A DNA stretch of 64,000 nucleotides, taken from positions 43,063,382 to 43,127,381 of the forward strand of contig NC_061863.1 of the NCBI RefSeq assembly GCF_907164915.1, read 5' to 3'. The notes under the pieces are model-generated. The model did no database searches. It had not been told where the DNA came from and worked only from the letters and a program-made list of their open reading frames with translations. The DNA is from Impatiens glandulifera (lineage: Eukaryota > Streptophyta > Magnoliopsida > Ericales > Balsaminaceae). Of this stretch, positions 1-10,055 are shown piece after piece (the stretch's first letter is position 1; each line of letters begins with the position of its first letter). A program made the translations under genes and the position numbers.

Positions 1-1588
1 GCTCAGCATTAATAAACTCCATTGCCTGTAGTGAAATTCGACACCTTACTTGATAAAAAATGTTGTCATGTAAATGTGTATGGCGTGGAATGTTGAGAGA
101 TCTCTCGAACGACTTTTGAATTTTCCCAAACTGATTTGTTAACATCTTATGTATTTTTATAAAAGATGTTTCCAGGGATGACATGGTATCTCCCAAATAC
201 ATTTTAAGTCTCGCATGTGCCCCTTCCGCCCTGCAATAGAAAAATGCATTGTGTTTTAATAATGGTTGGAATTTAAATAGTACAATATTTAAAGTTAAAA
301 AGTAACCACACCTTTGACTTGAATTACTCCCGAGGTGCATACATGTATCAATCCATGCTGAAACAAATCGCTCTTTGTAAGAGTGTAACCATGTCTCCCA
401 AAGATAATTTAGGGCACCCTGGAATCGTCTCTACTCCTCGCGCATGACTTTCCACTTATGATGGTAAGACCACTGTGTGGATGAATTAATGAGCGAGTGC
501 CATGACGCATTAAACTTGTTCCACTTTAGACCAAGCATAGGCCTACATTTTTTCATTACGCACTGGTTTATGTGCCAAATACAGAGGATGTGATGTGCCG
601 TAGGAAAACATATTTCAATGGCATTAATAAGCGCCATATCCCGATCGGAAACAAACATTGATGGCAACGATGTCCCCTTTTCAAGCATCCACTTTTTTAA
701 GGTACCTAATGCCCATGTTAGTTGCTCTTCCCTTTCATTGCTTAGATATGCGAACATAAGCGAGTAAGTTCGCATTGTGGAGGTGATACCCACAACCTCC
801 AATAGTGGTGACCGATACTCATTGGTCTTATATGTGGCATCAATGATCAACACGGATGGACAGTTGACAAAAAGTAACAGACATTTAGGGTGAACCCAAA
901 TAATATCCGTAATTTCATTGGTGTCTGGATTTGTACGGTAATCATGGAGGTAATTTTTTTTAATTAACTGCTCCAAGACATACCGGACTTGATTTAGGCC
1001 GGCCCGTTTGGCGGATTTATTTGTGAAAATGGCATTGTAAATGGTTTTGATCCCTGTAGTGTTTGACGGGTCTCTTTGTTTCAATATATTAAGAACTTCA
1101 CGAGGTGCGGTGCTATTGGCCATGTCGAGCACAAACTGTAGCTCCATTGATTTTAACCTAAACGGGTACTCATGACCATACATAGATTCTGCTAATGGAT
1201 GGTTATGGAAACCACATACAACCCTTAAATGCCACATCACACCTTCTTGAGGTATTGGTACTCGAATGGGCATTCACATTTTTTTTGTCCCTGTATTCCT
1301 TTTAAAGGATTGCCCATCAACAAAATACCGTGGCAGTTTATATTTTCCTCCTCTTTCACACATTAAATGACACTTTGGCAACTTACCACCTTTTAAATTA
1401 GCAGATGTTTTAATCACTACCACAATACCATTTTCCAAACCAGCTCTTTTCGCCAAATTTATCTTTTCCAAAAATAAATAAGAAATATACATAAAACAAC
1501 GATAATAACTAAGCTGGTCTGGTAAATTCGGGTGTATAATCGCGATTGTTGTTGGAGATGCTCTCTCCACTAGGAACATCATTCTCAA
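1..1588 (-). pseudogene. Mutator-like (MULE) transposase, truncated by window edge and frame-broken
   Basis: Minus-strand frames read as a plant Mutator-family/FAR1-type transposase. 1588-1277 gives a DNA-binding N-terminal part. 1273-431 gives the MULE catalytic domain, with ADD-like landmarks LIIDATYKTNEY, FVSDRDMALINAI and HHILCIWHINQCV. 430-1 continues the C-terminal side (AEGAHARLKMYLGDTMSSLE) towards a zinc-binding region lying beyond the window. A GT-AG intron fits about 317-243 on the minus strand. The two main frames are separated by a stop at 1274-1276, next to a run of eight A residues (1278-1285 by complement) where an indel would fit. No terminal inverted repeat was recognised. 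A domesticated FAR1-like gene is the alternative, but the disruption argues for a dead element. Confidence 0.8.
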
Positions 1589-1730
1589 ATGACCAATTAT
1601 CTGAAAATATCTGAAAATGGATTGAAATTGTGGTTATTCATGTTAAAAGTATATTTGATTCTTCTGTGTTGATTTATCAACAAAAACAAATTTTGTTATG
1701 TAGATTTGATTTTGTTAATTTAGGGCGCAC

Positions 1731-1920
1731 TTATTATTAAAAATATTATGTTTGACTAATTATTAATATATAATATTATTAAGACTTATTATTAAAAATA
1801 TTATGTTTGAATAATTATTAATATATAATATTATTAATTAAAATTAAAAATATTATGTTTGACTAATTATTAATATATAATATTATTAATTAAAATATTA
1901 TGATTAGACTAATTATTATT
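1731..1920. repeat. AT-rich tandem repeat, about 55-bp period, three to four copies
   Basis: The block containing AAAAATATTATGTTTGA followed by AATTATTAATATATAATATT recurs from about 1736, 1794 and 1847, with a shorter fourth copy. No coding potential is visible. Confidence 0.7.
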
Positions 1921-2900
1921 TGATAAATAATTTTTGTAAGTATTTTAATATATATATATATAATTAATATAATAAAATATTAAATATTTATATTTTATTA
2001 AATTATTATATATTTCAATATTTAATATATTTTAAATAATTATAATATAAAAATAATAATATTTTGTATTTTTAATTAAATAAATAAAGTTTAAAAAATA
2101 TTAAAAATTAATTAATTAATTATATTTAATAAAAACATTCAATAATAAAATAAAATAAATAAAATAAGAAATGTGTAAATATATAAAGGTGGTAGAGATA
2201 AATAAGTAATTTTGAAATTAATTAAGGAGTAATGCGGGGGTGGAAATATGGGAGGGAGTGGGAAAAGCAATTTGCAAAAATTAACACTATAAAATTGCCT
2301 TAGGATTACATAAATCTTAGTCTAGTCTCAATTCAATCTTCAAATATAATTAATGTGACTGTATAAAAATTCATAATCTCCCTTGTACGAAAATCATGAT
2401 ACGTGGAAAAGGAAAGTTTTCAATTATGCTCGAAGAAGGGACACTAGGAGTGTAAGTAGGGTCGTTGACCTACTTGAAAATTTAATATTTTTATTGATTT
2501 TTTCAATTAATTTGTTTTATGTTATTTTGTACACGAATTTTATACTTATATTCTCTAAATAAAATAAGCTAGTTTTTCAAAAAAAATAAACTTTACCCTT
2601 TTGCATAAGTTTGGACCGATATATAAATCATTCAAAATAAGACTCGAAAAGAAGCCAATCAACGAGTCTATAAGTATTTAAGAAACAAGATTGCAATTTG
2701 TCACTTTCACTTAGAGGCTTAACTTCATTAACATAAATATAAGTCTTTCTCAAATCTTCATTTATTCAAGCTAATTGGTTGTTTCATAAAGGTGATGCAG
2801 TGATTATATCTCTTTTCATTGTTGTTAAATTTAGACAACGAGGTCAATATTTGGTTAGAATTGTTTTGAATATTAATCGTGATAATTATTTATGTAGGTA
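1921..2900. other. AT-rich spacer without recognisable genes
   Basis: Mostly A+T with short TA runs near 1950-1965 and no long reading frame. A less AT-rich patch at about 2225-2460 has no recognised coding content. Confidence 0.6.
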
Positions 2901-2919
2901 AATAATATTTTAATAATAT

Positions 2920-2966
2920 GGGCATATGGTCTAGCGGTTATGACATTAGATTCTGAATCTAGTAAC
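2920..2966 (+). pseudogene. tRNA-Gln pseudogene, 3' half missing
   Basis: The D-arm region (ATATGGTCTAGCGGTTA) and an anticodon arm reading TTCTGAATC are kept, but the T arm and 3' acceptor strand are replaced by unrelated AT-rich sequence. It resembles the intact tRNA-Gln at 3581-3652 and precedes the first copy of the flanking repeat. Confidence 0.7.
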
Positions 2967-3108
2967 ATTTATATTAGAGAGGTAGATAGTCAATTGAGTA
3001 GAAGGAGCAATGGCATGTCGTGATCACCCTGTTAATCATAATATTAGTTTCATAATAATAGTTATTTAGAGTAGAAACGAGAAGAACATGAAAATAAGTA
3101 TACAAAAT

Positions 3109-3180
3109 GGTCATATGGTCTAGCGGTTAGGACATTGGACTCTAAATCCAATAACTTAAGTTCAATTCTCGGTTGAACTT
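3109..3180 (+). pseudogene. tRNA-Gln-derived pseudogene with CTA anticodon
   Basis: Close in sequence and length to the intact tRNA-Gln at 3581, but the anticodon loop reads CTCTAAA, giving anticodon CTA (complement of UAG) instead of CTG. The acceptor stem (GGTCATA against TTGAACT) and T stem (TTAAG against CTCGG) no longer pair well, so a working suppressor tRNA is unlikely. Confidence 0.7.
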
Positions 3181-3332
3181 ATTATTTTAAATAAACAATG
3201 TTTAGGGTAGAGAGTAGAGTCAATTGAGGAGCAATGACATTGCATGATCACCATGTTAATCATAATATTAGTTTCATAATAATAGTTATTTAGAGTACAA
3301 AAGAGAAGAACATGAGGATAAGAATACAAAAT

Positions 3333-3390
3333 GGTCATATAGTCTAGCGGTTAGGTAGAGAGTAGCCGAGTTCAATTCTCAGTAGGACCT
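3333..3390 (+). pseudogene. tRNA-Gln pseudogene lacking the anticodon arm
   Basis: The 5' part (GGTCATATAGTCTAGCGGTTAG) joins directly to a T arm and 3' acceptor strand (CCGAGTTCAATTCTCAGTAG, then GACCT). The anticodon stem-loop is gone, so it cannot decode. Confidence 0.75.
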
Positions 3391-3423
3391 ATTATTTAAA
3401 AAAATATATGGATATATTCACTC

Positions 3424-3495
3424 ATGTGAGTGGTCTAGCGGTTAGGACATTGAAATCTGAATCTAGTAAATCGAGTTCAATTCTCGATTTTTCTA
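3424..3495 (+). pseudogene. Degenerate tRNA-Gln copy
   Basis: Keeps TGGTCTAGCGGTTAGGACAT, an ATCTGAA anticodon loop (CTG) and a T arm near GAGTTCAATTCTC, but both acceptor strands have changed and do not pair. Member of the local tRNA-Gln cluster. Confidence 0.65.
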
Positions 3496-3580
3496 AATTG
3501 TTTACAAAAATTATGGGTATATTCACGCATGTGAGTAGAGAGTCGATCACAATTAGAACATGAGAATAAGTATACAAAAT

Positions 3581-3652
3581 GGTCCTATGGTCTAGCGGTT
3601 AGGACATTGGACTCTGAATCCAGTAACCCGAGTTCAATTCTCGGTAGGACCT
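3581..3652 (+). tRNA. tRNA-Gln (anticodon CTG)
   Basis: A 72-nt sequence folds as a complete tRNA. The acceptor GGTCCTA pairs with TAGGACC, followed by discriminator T. The D arm is GTC...GAC. The anticodon stem TTGGA/TCCAG encloses the loop CTCTGAA (anticodon CTG), and the T stem CCGAG/CTCGG encloses TTCAATT. No CCA is encoded, as usual in eukaryotes. A TTTT run a few bases downstream could end Pol III transcription. It is the only cluster member with all stems intact. A recently copied, silent gene cannot be excluded. Confidence 0.88.
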
Positions 3653-4329
3653 TATTATTTTAAATAAATCAAGATTTTTGTGGGTATATTCACTCATGTT
3701 AAGAGTTGATGTGTATTTATGTATATTTTTAAATAGTTTATTTGTATAAATATTATTTTATTTTAGTGATAAAGCCATTAAAATGACGAGAACAGAGTAA
3801 AACAAGAGTAGAGAGTGAGAGTCAATTGAATTGAAGGAGCAATGTCATGTCGTGATCACCCTGTCAATCACAATATTAATTTCATAATAACACTGTCAAT
3901 TAAAATATTAGTTTCATAATAACACTGTTAATCACAATATTAGTTTCATAATAACAGTTGTTTAGAGTAGAAAAAGGAAGAACATGAGAATTAGATTCAG
4001 AAAGAAAGAAAATATATTAAATAGAAATGAAGAAATTAGGGTTTTAGGAGCATAAAGTTTTGGTACTTTATAGAAATCACATTGAATAGAAATACAGAAA
4101 TCAATCCATTAAAATACCATACCCTCTCATTGACAGTTCTATCCTTATTTAAAGTCAAACGATTGTAAAATAACCTACTATAAGATAAATGATAGATAAC
4201 CGCTTTCGGTAACAACAACTACTCCCAATTTAGCATACCTCATCTACGTCACAACCCCGTTACTTGATCAACAATACCTGTAATAGATTCATCATGGTTG
4301 TGAATATTAAAGTCACGACATCCCTTTTC

Positions 4330-5900
4330 TCTTAAGAATTTATTGCCCTTGTCGAACGTGGTTTCTGCATTGGAAACGTTTTATAGAATTTAGGAGATTG
4401 AGAACGAAAAAAAGTCAATTCTTTCCACGTGGCATCTTCCCTCGTATTATTTATCCACTGAACCAATACTTGAGTAACCATTCTTCCCTTCTTTATGATT
4501 AAACGTCTCTCCAAATTTGTCTCTAGAACCAAGAATATATCACCATCCTCTACTATTAAGGGCAGAGATAAGCTGACTGTTTGCACATGACCAAATTTGA
4601 CCCTCAATAAAGATACATGAAAAACAGAATGAATTTTACAGCCCTCTAGAATTTAAATTTATAGTCCACTTCCCCAATTATTTTTTCAACAAGAAAAGGT
4701 CCAAAGTATTTTTCCAAGAACTTGATAATTTTACGGGCAGCAACTGAAGTTTGACGATAGGGTTGTACCTTGAAGAAAACCAATCGCCACATTAAACACT
4801 CTTTCCTGTTGTTTCATACAATTCTAAGTTAATTCTAAATTCTTTTTCAGATTACGACACATCCGTGTACAATCTTGAACAATTTTCAATAACACCAACC
4901 TTACACGATACCATTGGTCCCATAGGCAGTGGTACCTGAGAAAATACATAAAGAGCTTCGAAATGGGACATTTTAATCGAAGAATAAAATGTGTAATTGT
5001 ACCACCATACTGCGAGAGCTAGCCAACGTCTTCATAGTTTCGGTTTTTAGCCACTCATACAACATAAGTAAGACTCTAAACACTAATTAACTCTTTTAGT
5101 TTGGACATTAGTGTAAGGATGATAAGCTGTGCTCAATAATGATTTCACCACAATAACTAGCAACAATTATTGCCAAAATTGACTAATAAAAATAGCAACT
5201 TTGTCAGGACTTAAGCAATCCATAAAGTTTGTAGACATTACCCAAAAATAAAGATGCAACTTGGACCGCATAAAATGGATGTTTCAATCTAATAAAATAT
5301 ATGTATTTAGTAACGATCAACCATTACTAGTATGGTAGAGAAGCCTTCTGATGTCGAAAGTCCTTCTATAAAATACACCGTGATATTCAACCATAGTACC
5401 AGTAATAGTTGCAATAATACGGACTTACTAGTCTTCTCTGGTTTAAATATTTGTTCACAACTTCTTATCATTTCTAAAACCTCCTTCTTCATACCCGACC
5501 ATCTAAATAGAAAATTTAACCGTTGAAATGTAGCATGCATCCTTGAATATCCTCCAATAATTGACTCATGAAGTGTTAACAAAATATTTCTCTTTAAGGA
5601 TCAATTTTTTCCATATAAACTAGACGGTTATTTTTTTTATGATATTAGCCTCTATTGAAAACATAGGCCAATTATTACTTGCCACTAACAGAACCATCTT
5701 CTGAACAAAATAATCTCCTTGATAAGAATCTCCGACTTCTTTCTGTCATGAAGTCATTGTCATCGTCATCCACATTAGTGAAACGTGATCCATTCTTGAG
5801 AGGGCATCGACGACAAGGTTTGAACTTTCCCTCTTATATGTAATTTTTCCGTTAGGATGATCGCAAGATCTGTATGTATTCTTCTCAGTTGTGGATCAAA
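4330..5900 (-). pseudogene. Old Ty3/gypsy chromovirus pol remnant (RNase H to chromodomain)
   Basis: Read on the minus strand, this is a decayed chromovirus polyprotein end. 5900-5640 has weak RNase H-like traces. 5582-5307 holds the integrase zinc-binding region and catalytic-core start (HESIIGGYSRMHATFQRL, then WSGMKKEV and GFSTILVMVDRY). About 5180-4700 keeps broken core pieces such as STAYHP. 4607-4332 gives a chromodomain-like tail (QVLVQWINNTREDATWKEL). Frames are interrupted by many stops and shifts. No LTRs were found, and it is clearly older than the element at 7176-12384. The gag, protease and reverse transcriptase parts are absent. Confidence 0.8.
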
Positions 5901-5981
5901 ACATGACAGAAGATTACGTTAATTCATTTTCCATTATGTTCATAGCCATGCTCATGGAAGGATTCCCACTTAAATTGTAAG

Positions 5982-6476
5982 ATGCAAAACATTGTCAAAC
6001 AAAGAGTCATAACTGAATATTACCAATTCCTAGAGATGTTTGATGGTATATCATCGAGACCCGCTAGTTCAGGAGTGTTTGGTGCACAAGTTTATGCAAT
6101 GTCAGCTGTCCTGCAGTCCCTGTAAGTAATTTTTTTTACTTACCTGCGGTTTTCCTTAAAAATTCAAATGTATGATTCTCTTTTACCTTTGTTGATTAGA
6201 TATCAAGCATGTTTGTTACATTTGAATGTATTGTAGCAGATAGTAAGGATTCTGAATTCATATGCCTGTCTTCCAAAAAGTCCTTATTTTAGGTTTAGGA
6301 ATAAAGAGCATGTTTGCTTCTGAACTTGTTGAAGAATAGGTTGAAAGTTATAGGGGATGGCATCTCTGAGTTGGAGCAAAATGTGGAACTTCATGACAAG
6401 TTCTTGGATTATGTTTCTCGATTAGATGATGCGATTGGGCAGTTAGCAGGTCTTACTAGTAGTAGTAATGGATGAA
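5982..6476 (+). pseudogene. Two-exon fragment of an unrecognised gene
   Basis: An open stretch from ATG 5982 encodes a peptide including EYYQFLEMFDGISSRPASS and ends at a good donor (CCCTG|GTAAGT, about 6121). A second open stretch at about 6311-6476 encodes LLNLLKNRLKVIGDGI, SELEQNVELHDKFLDYV and a C terminus IGQLAGLTSSSNG before TGA. The second part looks helical and acidic, as in a small coiled-coil subunit, and the peptides look under protein constraint. I do not recognise the family and see no upstream exons or promoter, so a captured or truncated copy is most likely. A small real gene remains possible. Confidence 0.4.
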
Positions 6477-6479
6477 CTA

Positions 6480-6818
6480 TCTGTTTTAATCTCTCCAAAA
6501 TTTAACGGTTCTCATTTGAAGATGTTCTCCTTGAGCTGTTATTAACTCTTAAAATACTCTGTTTTTTGTCATTTCATCTCTCCTTTCCAAAGGGTTTGTA
6601 AATTTAGGGTTCATCTTCATCCTATAACTTGGAAGAGAGGTAAAGTTATCAACAATATGGCATGAAAGACCAAAGCTTTATGGGATTCGAAAATTTGATC
6701 TAGAATACAAGATACATATATTAATTACCTTATTCTTTACTGTTTTTGGCCTTTGATTTTTAAAAGCTGTGATAAAATATGTGGAGTTAAATTCAGATTT
6801 AGTAAGTATTCACATCTA
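6480..6818. other. Spacer, no gene seen
   Basis: AT-rich sequence with no sustained open frame or RNA fold recognised. Part could be 3' untranslated sequence of the fragment ending at 6476. Confidence 0.5.
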
Positions 6819-6890
6819 GCGTTTGTAGTCCAACGGTTAGGATAATTGCCTTCCAAGCAATAGATCCGGGTTCGACTCCCGGCAGACGCA
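6819..6890 (+). tRNA. tRNA-Gly (anticodon TCC)
   Basis: A 72-nt sequence forms a full cloverleaf. The acceptor GCGTTTG pairs with CAGACGC (one G-T pair), with discriminator A. The anticodon stem ATTGC/GCAAT encloses CTTCCAA, anticodon TCC. The T stem CCGGG/CCCGG encloses TTCGACT. The internal promoter boxes are well kept. A T-run follows one base after the mature end. It looks functional. Confidence 0.93.
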
Positions 6891-6891
6891 C

Positions 6892-6897
6892 TTTTTT
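6892..6897 (+). terminator. Pol III T-run terminator of tRNA-Gly
   Basis: Six consecutive T residues begin two bases after the tRNA-Gly 3' end, the normal Pol III stop signal. Confidence 0.8.
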
Positions 6898-7175
6898 GTT
6901 GTTTTTAAAATGGGCATTTTTTGGTTGTTTTTAAAATGGATTCGTCGACCGACATAATAAACAAGAGTTACCTCGTCTCCCGTTTGATTTTGAAAAATTC
7001 CTGCGCAACATCATTTAGGTAAAAAAATGGTAGAAATAGAACTTGGGTAAAAAAAAATTGCACAATCGCTTATAATAATATATAGAAGGCACATTTATTT
7101 ATTTATGAGTTTTCACTATTACTTATTAATAATATGCTCTCTTGATGCACAGTATATATTACATATTTATGTGTC

Positions 7176-7606
7176 TGACACCGAGAAATTAGAGAAATAT
7201 GAAGTAACACAAGAAATCACTCGATACTTTTCACTCCAGGAATCCCTGACACCGAGAAATTAGAGAGATATGAAGTAACACAAGAAATCACTCGACACTC
7301 TTCACTCTAGGAATCCACCAAAAGAGTTTAGAGCAAGATAAATAGAAGATAAACTTCTAAACAAGCTTAAAGCTCAAAGTAATTATTATATCAAAAGTGA
7401 GTTGTCTTTCACGATTATAAAAGGCCTACAAATAGGCAAAACTAAGAAGTTGGAACAACTCTCCAAAAAGAAGTAAATAAACTTTACTACTAGATAATTA
7501 AATATTATGACGGTCGATCTCCAAAAGTGACTATTTGAATTCCACCACACTTCATTAATTTGATCTTATCTTTTTGACTTCTAGAGGTTTCCCAATTCCA
7601 GCATCA
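7176..7606 (-). repeat. 3' LTR of the Ty3/gypsy element
   Basis: 431 bp. In element orientation it starts TGATGCTGGAATTGGG and ends TCGGTGTCA. Its outer end carries a 71-bp direct duplication (7176-7246 against 7247-7316), also present in the other LTR. The last codons of pol and its stop lie inside it. Confidence 0.92.
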
Positions 7607-7755
7607 TTCTCCCCCGATTGGAGAAGATTCGACATCGAATCTGGAACTTGTTCGTCATCAATGTATGGTGAAAGATCAGAAACATTGAACGTGGTTGAGA
7701 CATCATAGTTTCCTGGTAACTCTACCTTGTAAGCATTATCACCAATCTTGTTCAA
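7555..7755 (-). pseudogene. Integrase C-terminal tail (CR-like region), entering the LTR
   Basis: Peptide landmarks are NKIGDNAYKVELPGNYDVS and TFNVSDLSPYIDDE, typical of the end of plant chromovirus polyproteins after the integrase core. It is in the same frame as the integrase at 7804-8865, separated by one TGA. The last 17 codons and the stop lie in the 3' LTR. No canonical chromodomain is visible, which fits the CR-motif type of tail known from CRM elements. Confidence 0.75.
7607..7617 (-). promoter_or_regulatory. Polypurine tract
   Basis: Element-strand sequence TCGGGGGAGAA directly abuts the start of the 3' LTR. This is the usual primer position for plus-strand DNA synthesis. Confidence 0.85.
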
Positions 7756-7803
7756 AATTCTAAAAGGACCATCAGCTCTAGGCTGTAATTTTCCATGTCG
7801 ACC

Positions 7804-8865
7804 TCAAGGAAAACGCTCCTTTCTTAAGTGAATCCAGACCAAGTCTCCTTCATTGAAAACATAACGCTTTCTATGCTTGTTCTCCACCCTTTGATATTTC
7901 TCATTGTGCTTGATAATTTCTTGACGAACTTTCGCATGCAATTGCTTAATATCCTTAGCACGATCTTCTCCATCCTTGCTTATATGATGAGTAATAGGTA
8001 TTGGAGCTAGATCTATGGGAGTGATGGGATTCTTACCATAAACAACCTCGAACGGACTCGACCCGGTAGTTTGACTCGATGATCGATTGTAAGCAAACTC
8101 TGCTTGAGCCAAAACCTCATCCCATTGGCGAGGATTCTTTCCAATCAAACTTCTCAAAAGGTTTCCCAAGCTCCGATTCACAACCTCTGTCTGTCCATCA
8201 GTTTGTGGATGGTGAGAAGAACTAAATTGAAGTTTAGTTCCAAGTTTCTTCCAAAGCGTTTGCCAGAAATGACTCATAAATTTCGAATCCCGATCAGAGG
8301 TTATTGTCTTTGGAATGCCATGAAGCCTCACAATCTCTTTAAAATAAAGAACGGCTACGTGAGTGGCATCCATTGTTTTGATGCAAGGAATAAAGTGCGC
8401 CATTTTTGAAAACCGATCAACGACCACCATAATCGAATCTTTGTTCCTTTGAGTGCGTGGCAGCCCAACAACCAAGTCCATACTCACATCTTCCCCGAGA
8501 CATAATGGTACCGGTAAATGTGTGTACAAACCCGTATTTTGCCCATGACTTTTAGCAATATGACACACTCTATACCTCTCTATGTACTTCTTGACATCTC
8601 GATCCATACGTGGCCAATAAAATTTTTTTTGTACGAGTGTAAGAGTCTTTTCTCTTCCAAAGTGTCCCGCAAGACCTCCGTTGTGTGCCTCATCGATAAT
8701 TGTTATCCTTAATGAACAATCTGGAATACATAATAATGTACCTTTAAAGAGATAATCATCATCAATCAAGAAAAACTTGAATGGAGCTTTTGAAGATTCC
8801 TCCCAAATTCTGCCGAAGTACAAATCATCTTTGTAGAGATATTTTATCATCTCAAATCCAAGCAC
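7804..8865 (-). pseudogene. Integrase of the Ty3/gypsy element
   Basis: 353-codon open stretch. It has an HHCC-like region (GGLAGHFGREKTLTL, then FYWPRMDRDV and CHIAKSHGQN) in which the first zinc-binding cysteine is replaced (YRVC). The catalytic core shows a first Asp in VSMDLVVGLP, a second in ITSDRDSKFMSHFW and the Glu in HPQTDGQTEVVNRS. A GPY-type region begins at KRYVFNEGDLVWIHLRKE. It is bounded by in-frame stops: TAG upstream at 8872 and TGA before the C-terminal tail. The missing cysteine and the stops mark it as inactive. It would insert element cDNA into host DNA. Confidence 0.9.
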
Positions 8866-8871
8866 TTGTAA

Positions 8872-9262
8872 CTACAACGTAGACAACAAAGAATGTCTTC
8901 GACTAAGAGCATCTGCCACTCGATTTAGCACGCCAGACTTGTACTTGATCACAAAATTGAATGCTTGTAGAAACTCGACCCATTTTCCATGTCGCGGGTT
9001 TAACTTTTGTTGTGAGTTCAAGTACTTCAAAGCTTCATGATCCGAGAAGAGAACAAACTCCTTGTGTAGTAGATAATGTTGCCAATGTACGAACAAGGGC
9101 AAAGAACTCCTTGTCGTATGTTGAATAATTGCGTCGGGAGTTATTCATCATCTCACTAAAGAAAGCAACGGGTCTGCCTTCTTGGCTAAGAACTCCTCCG
9201 ATCCCCACGTTAGAAGCATCACAATCTACTTCAAATACCCTTCCGAAATCTGGAAGTTGCAA
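8872..9262 (-). pseudogene. RNase H of the Ty3/gypsy element, frameshifted
   Basis: Two overlapping frames carry the domain. 9262-9035 has [18 protein letters not shown] (first catalytic Asp) and [14 protein letters not shown] (catalytic Glu). 9102-8872 has [16 protein letters not shown] (next catalytic Asp) and ends [13 protein letters not shown], the usual join to integrase. A frameshift lies near 9070-9100, and the second frame ends at an in-frame TAG before integrase. The domain would degrade the RNA strand of the RNA:DNA hybrid. Confidence 0.88.
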
Positions 9263-10055
9263 AATTGGAGCTTCCGTGATTTTTTCTTGAGAAGTTCAAA
9301 ACTTTTTAATGCTTCCTCCATCCACTTGAAACTACCACCTTTCAAACATTCAGTTATAGGAGCAATGATAGTGCTAAAATTTTTTATAAACCTGCGGTAA
9401 AATAAAGCCAAGCCATGAAAACTCTGAATATCATGAATAGTCTTAGGAATTGGCCAACTTAAGATAGCTTCAATCTTGTCTCGATCCATCTTGATACCGT
9501 CGGAAGAAATATTGTAGCCCAAAAAGACGAGGCTATCAGTGAAGAAGTGACATTTCTTCAAATTGGCATATAACTTCTGTTCTCTTAGCACCCTAAAAAC
9601 TTGTCGAAAATGATTTAAATGCTCTTCTGGACTAGAGCTGTACACAAGAATATCGTCAAAATAGACAACAACAAATTTCTCAATAAATGGTTTAAACATG
9701 TCATTCATAAGTCGCATAAATGTAGATGGTGCATTAGAAAGTCCAAATGGCATAACCAGCCACTCGTAAAGACCATCTCTAGTCTTGAAAGCGGTTTTCC
9801 ACTCATCTCCAGGCCGCATTCGAATTTGATGATAGTCACTCCGTAAATCAATCTTAGAACCAATTTTGAAGCCGTGAAGTTGATCAAAGAGATCACCGAG
9901 GCGAGAAATAGGAAAACAGTATTTGATCGTGATTTTATTCACCGCCCTACTATCAACACACATACGCCACGAACCATCTTTTTTTGTCACAAGAAGTGCT
10001 GGCACATCACAAGGACTCTTACTTTCTTGTATAAGACCTCTTGCCAGTAAGTCTT
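9226..10055 (-). pseudogene. Reverse transcriptase of the Ty3/gypsy element
   Basis: The open part (10005-9226) contains ordered RT motifs: [44 protein letters not shown] (first catalytic Asp), [20 protein letters not shown], and the YFDD box in [11 protein letters not shown]. It continues to [10 protein letters not shown] and the thumb/connection. It joins the protease frame through a shift near 10055-10075 and RNase H through a shift near 9250. The YFDD box is standard for plant Ty3/gypsy. Confidence 0.92.

Larger units (their letters stand above)
2985..3995. repeat. Tandemly duplicated segment carrying tRNA-Gln copies
   Basis: A flanking block with CAATTGAG, GAGCAATG, GATCACC, TTAATCATAATATTAG and TTTCATAATAATAG recurs at about 2985-3108, 3220-3332 and 3820-3995. 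The tRNA-Gln-like sequences sit between and after these blocks, so tRNA and flank were duplicated together. In the last copy a 33-bp piece (AATATTA.TTTCATAATAACA) is itself repeated three times at about 3870-3955. Copies differ by point changes and small deletions. Confidence 0.75.

Noticed and set aside
3109..3180. Functional amber-suppressor tRNA
   Set aside because: Anticodon CTA is present but acceptor and T stems pair poorly; treated as a pseudogene.
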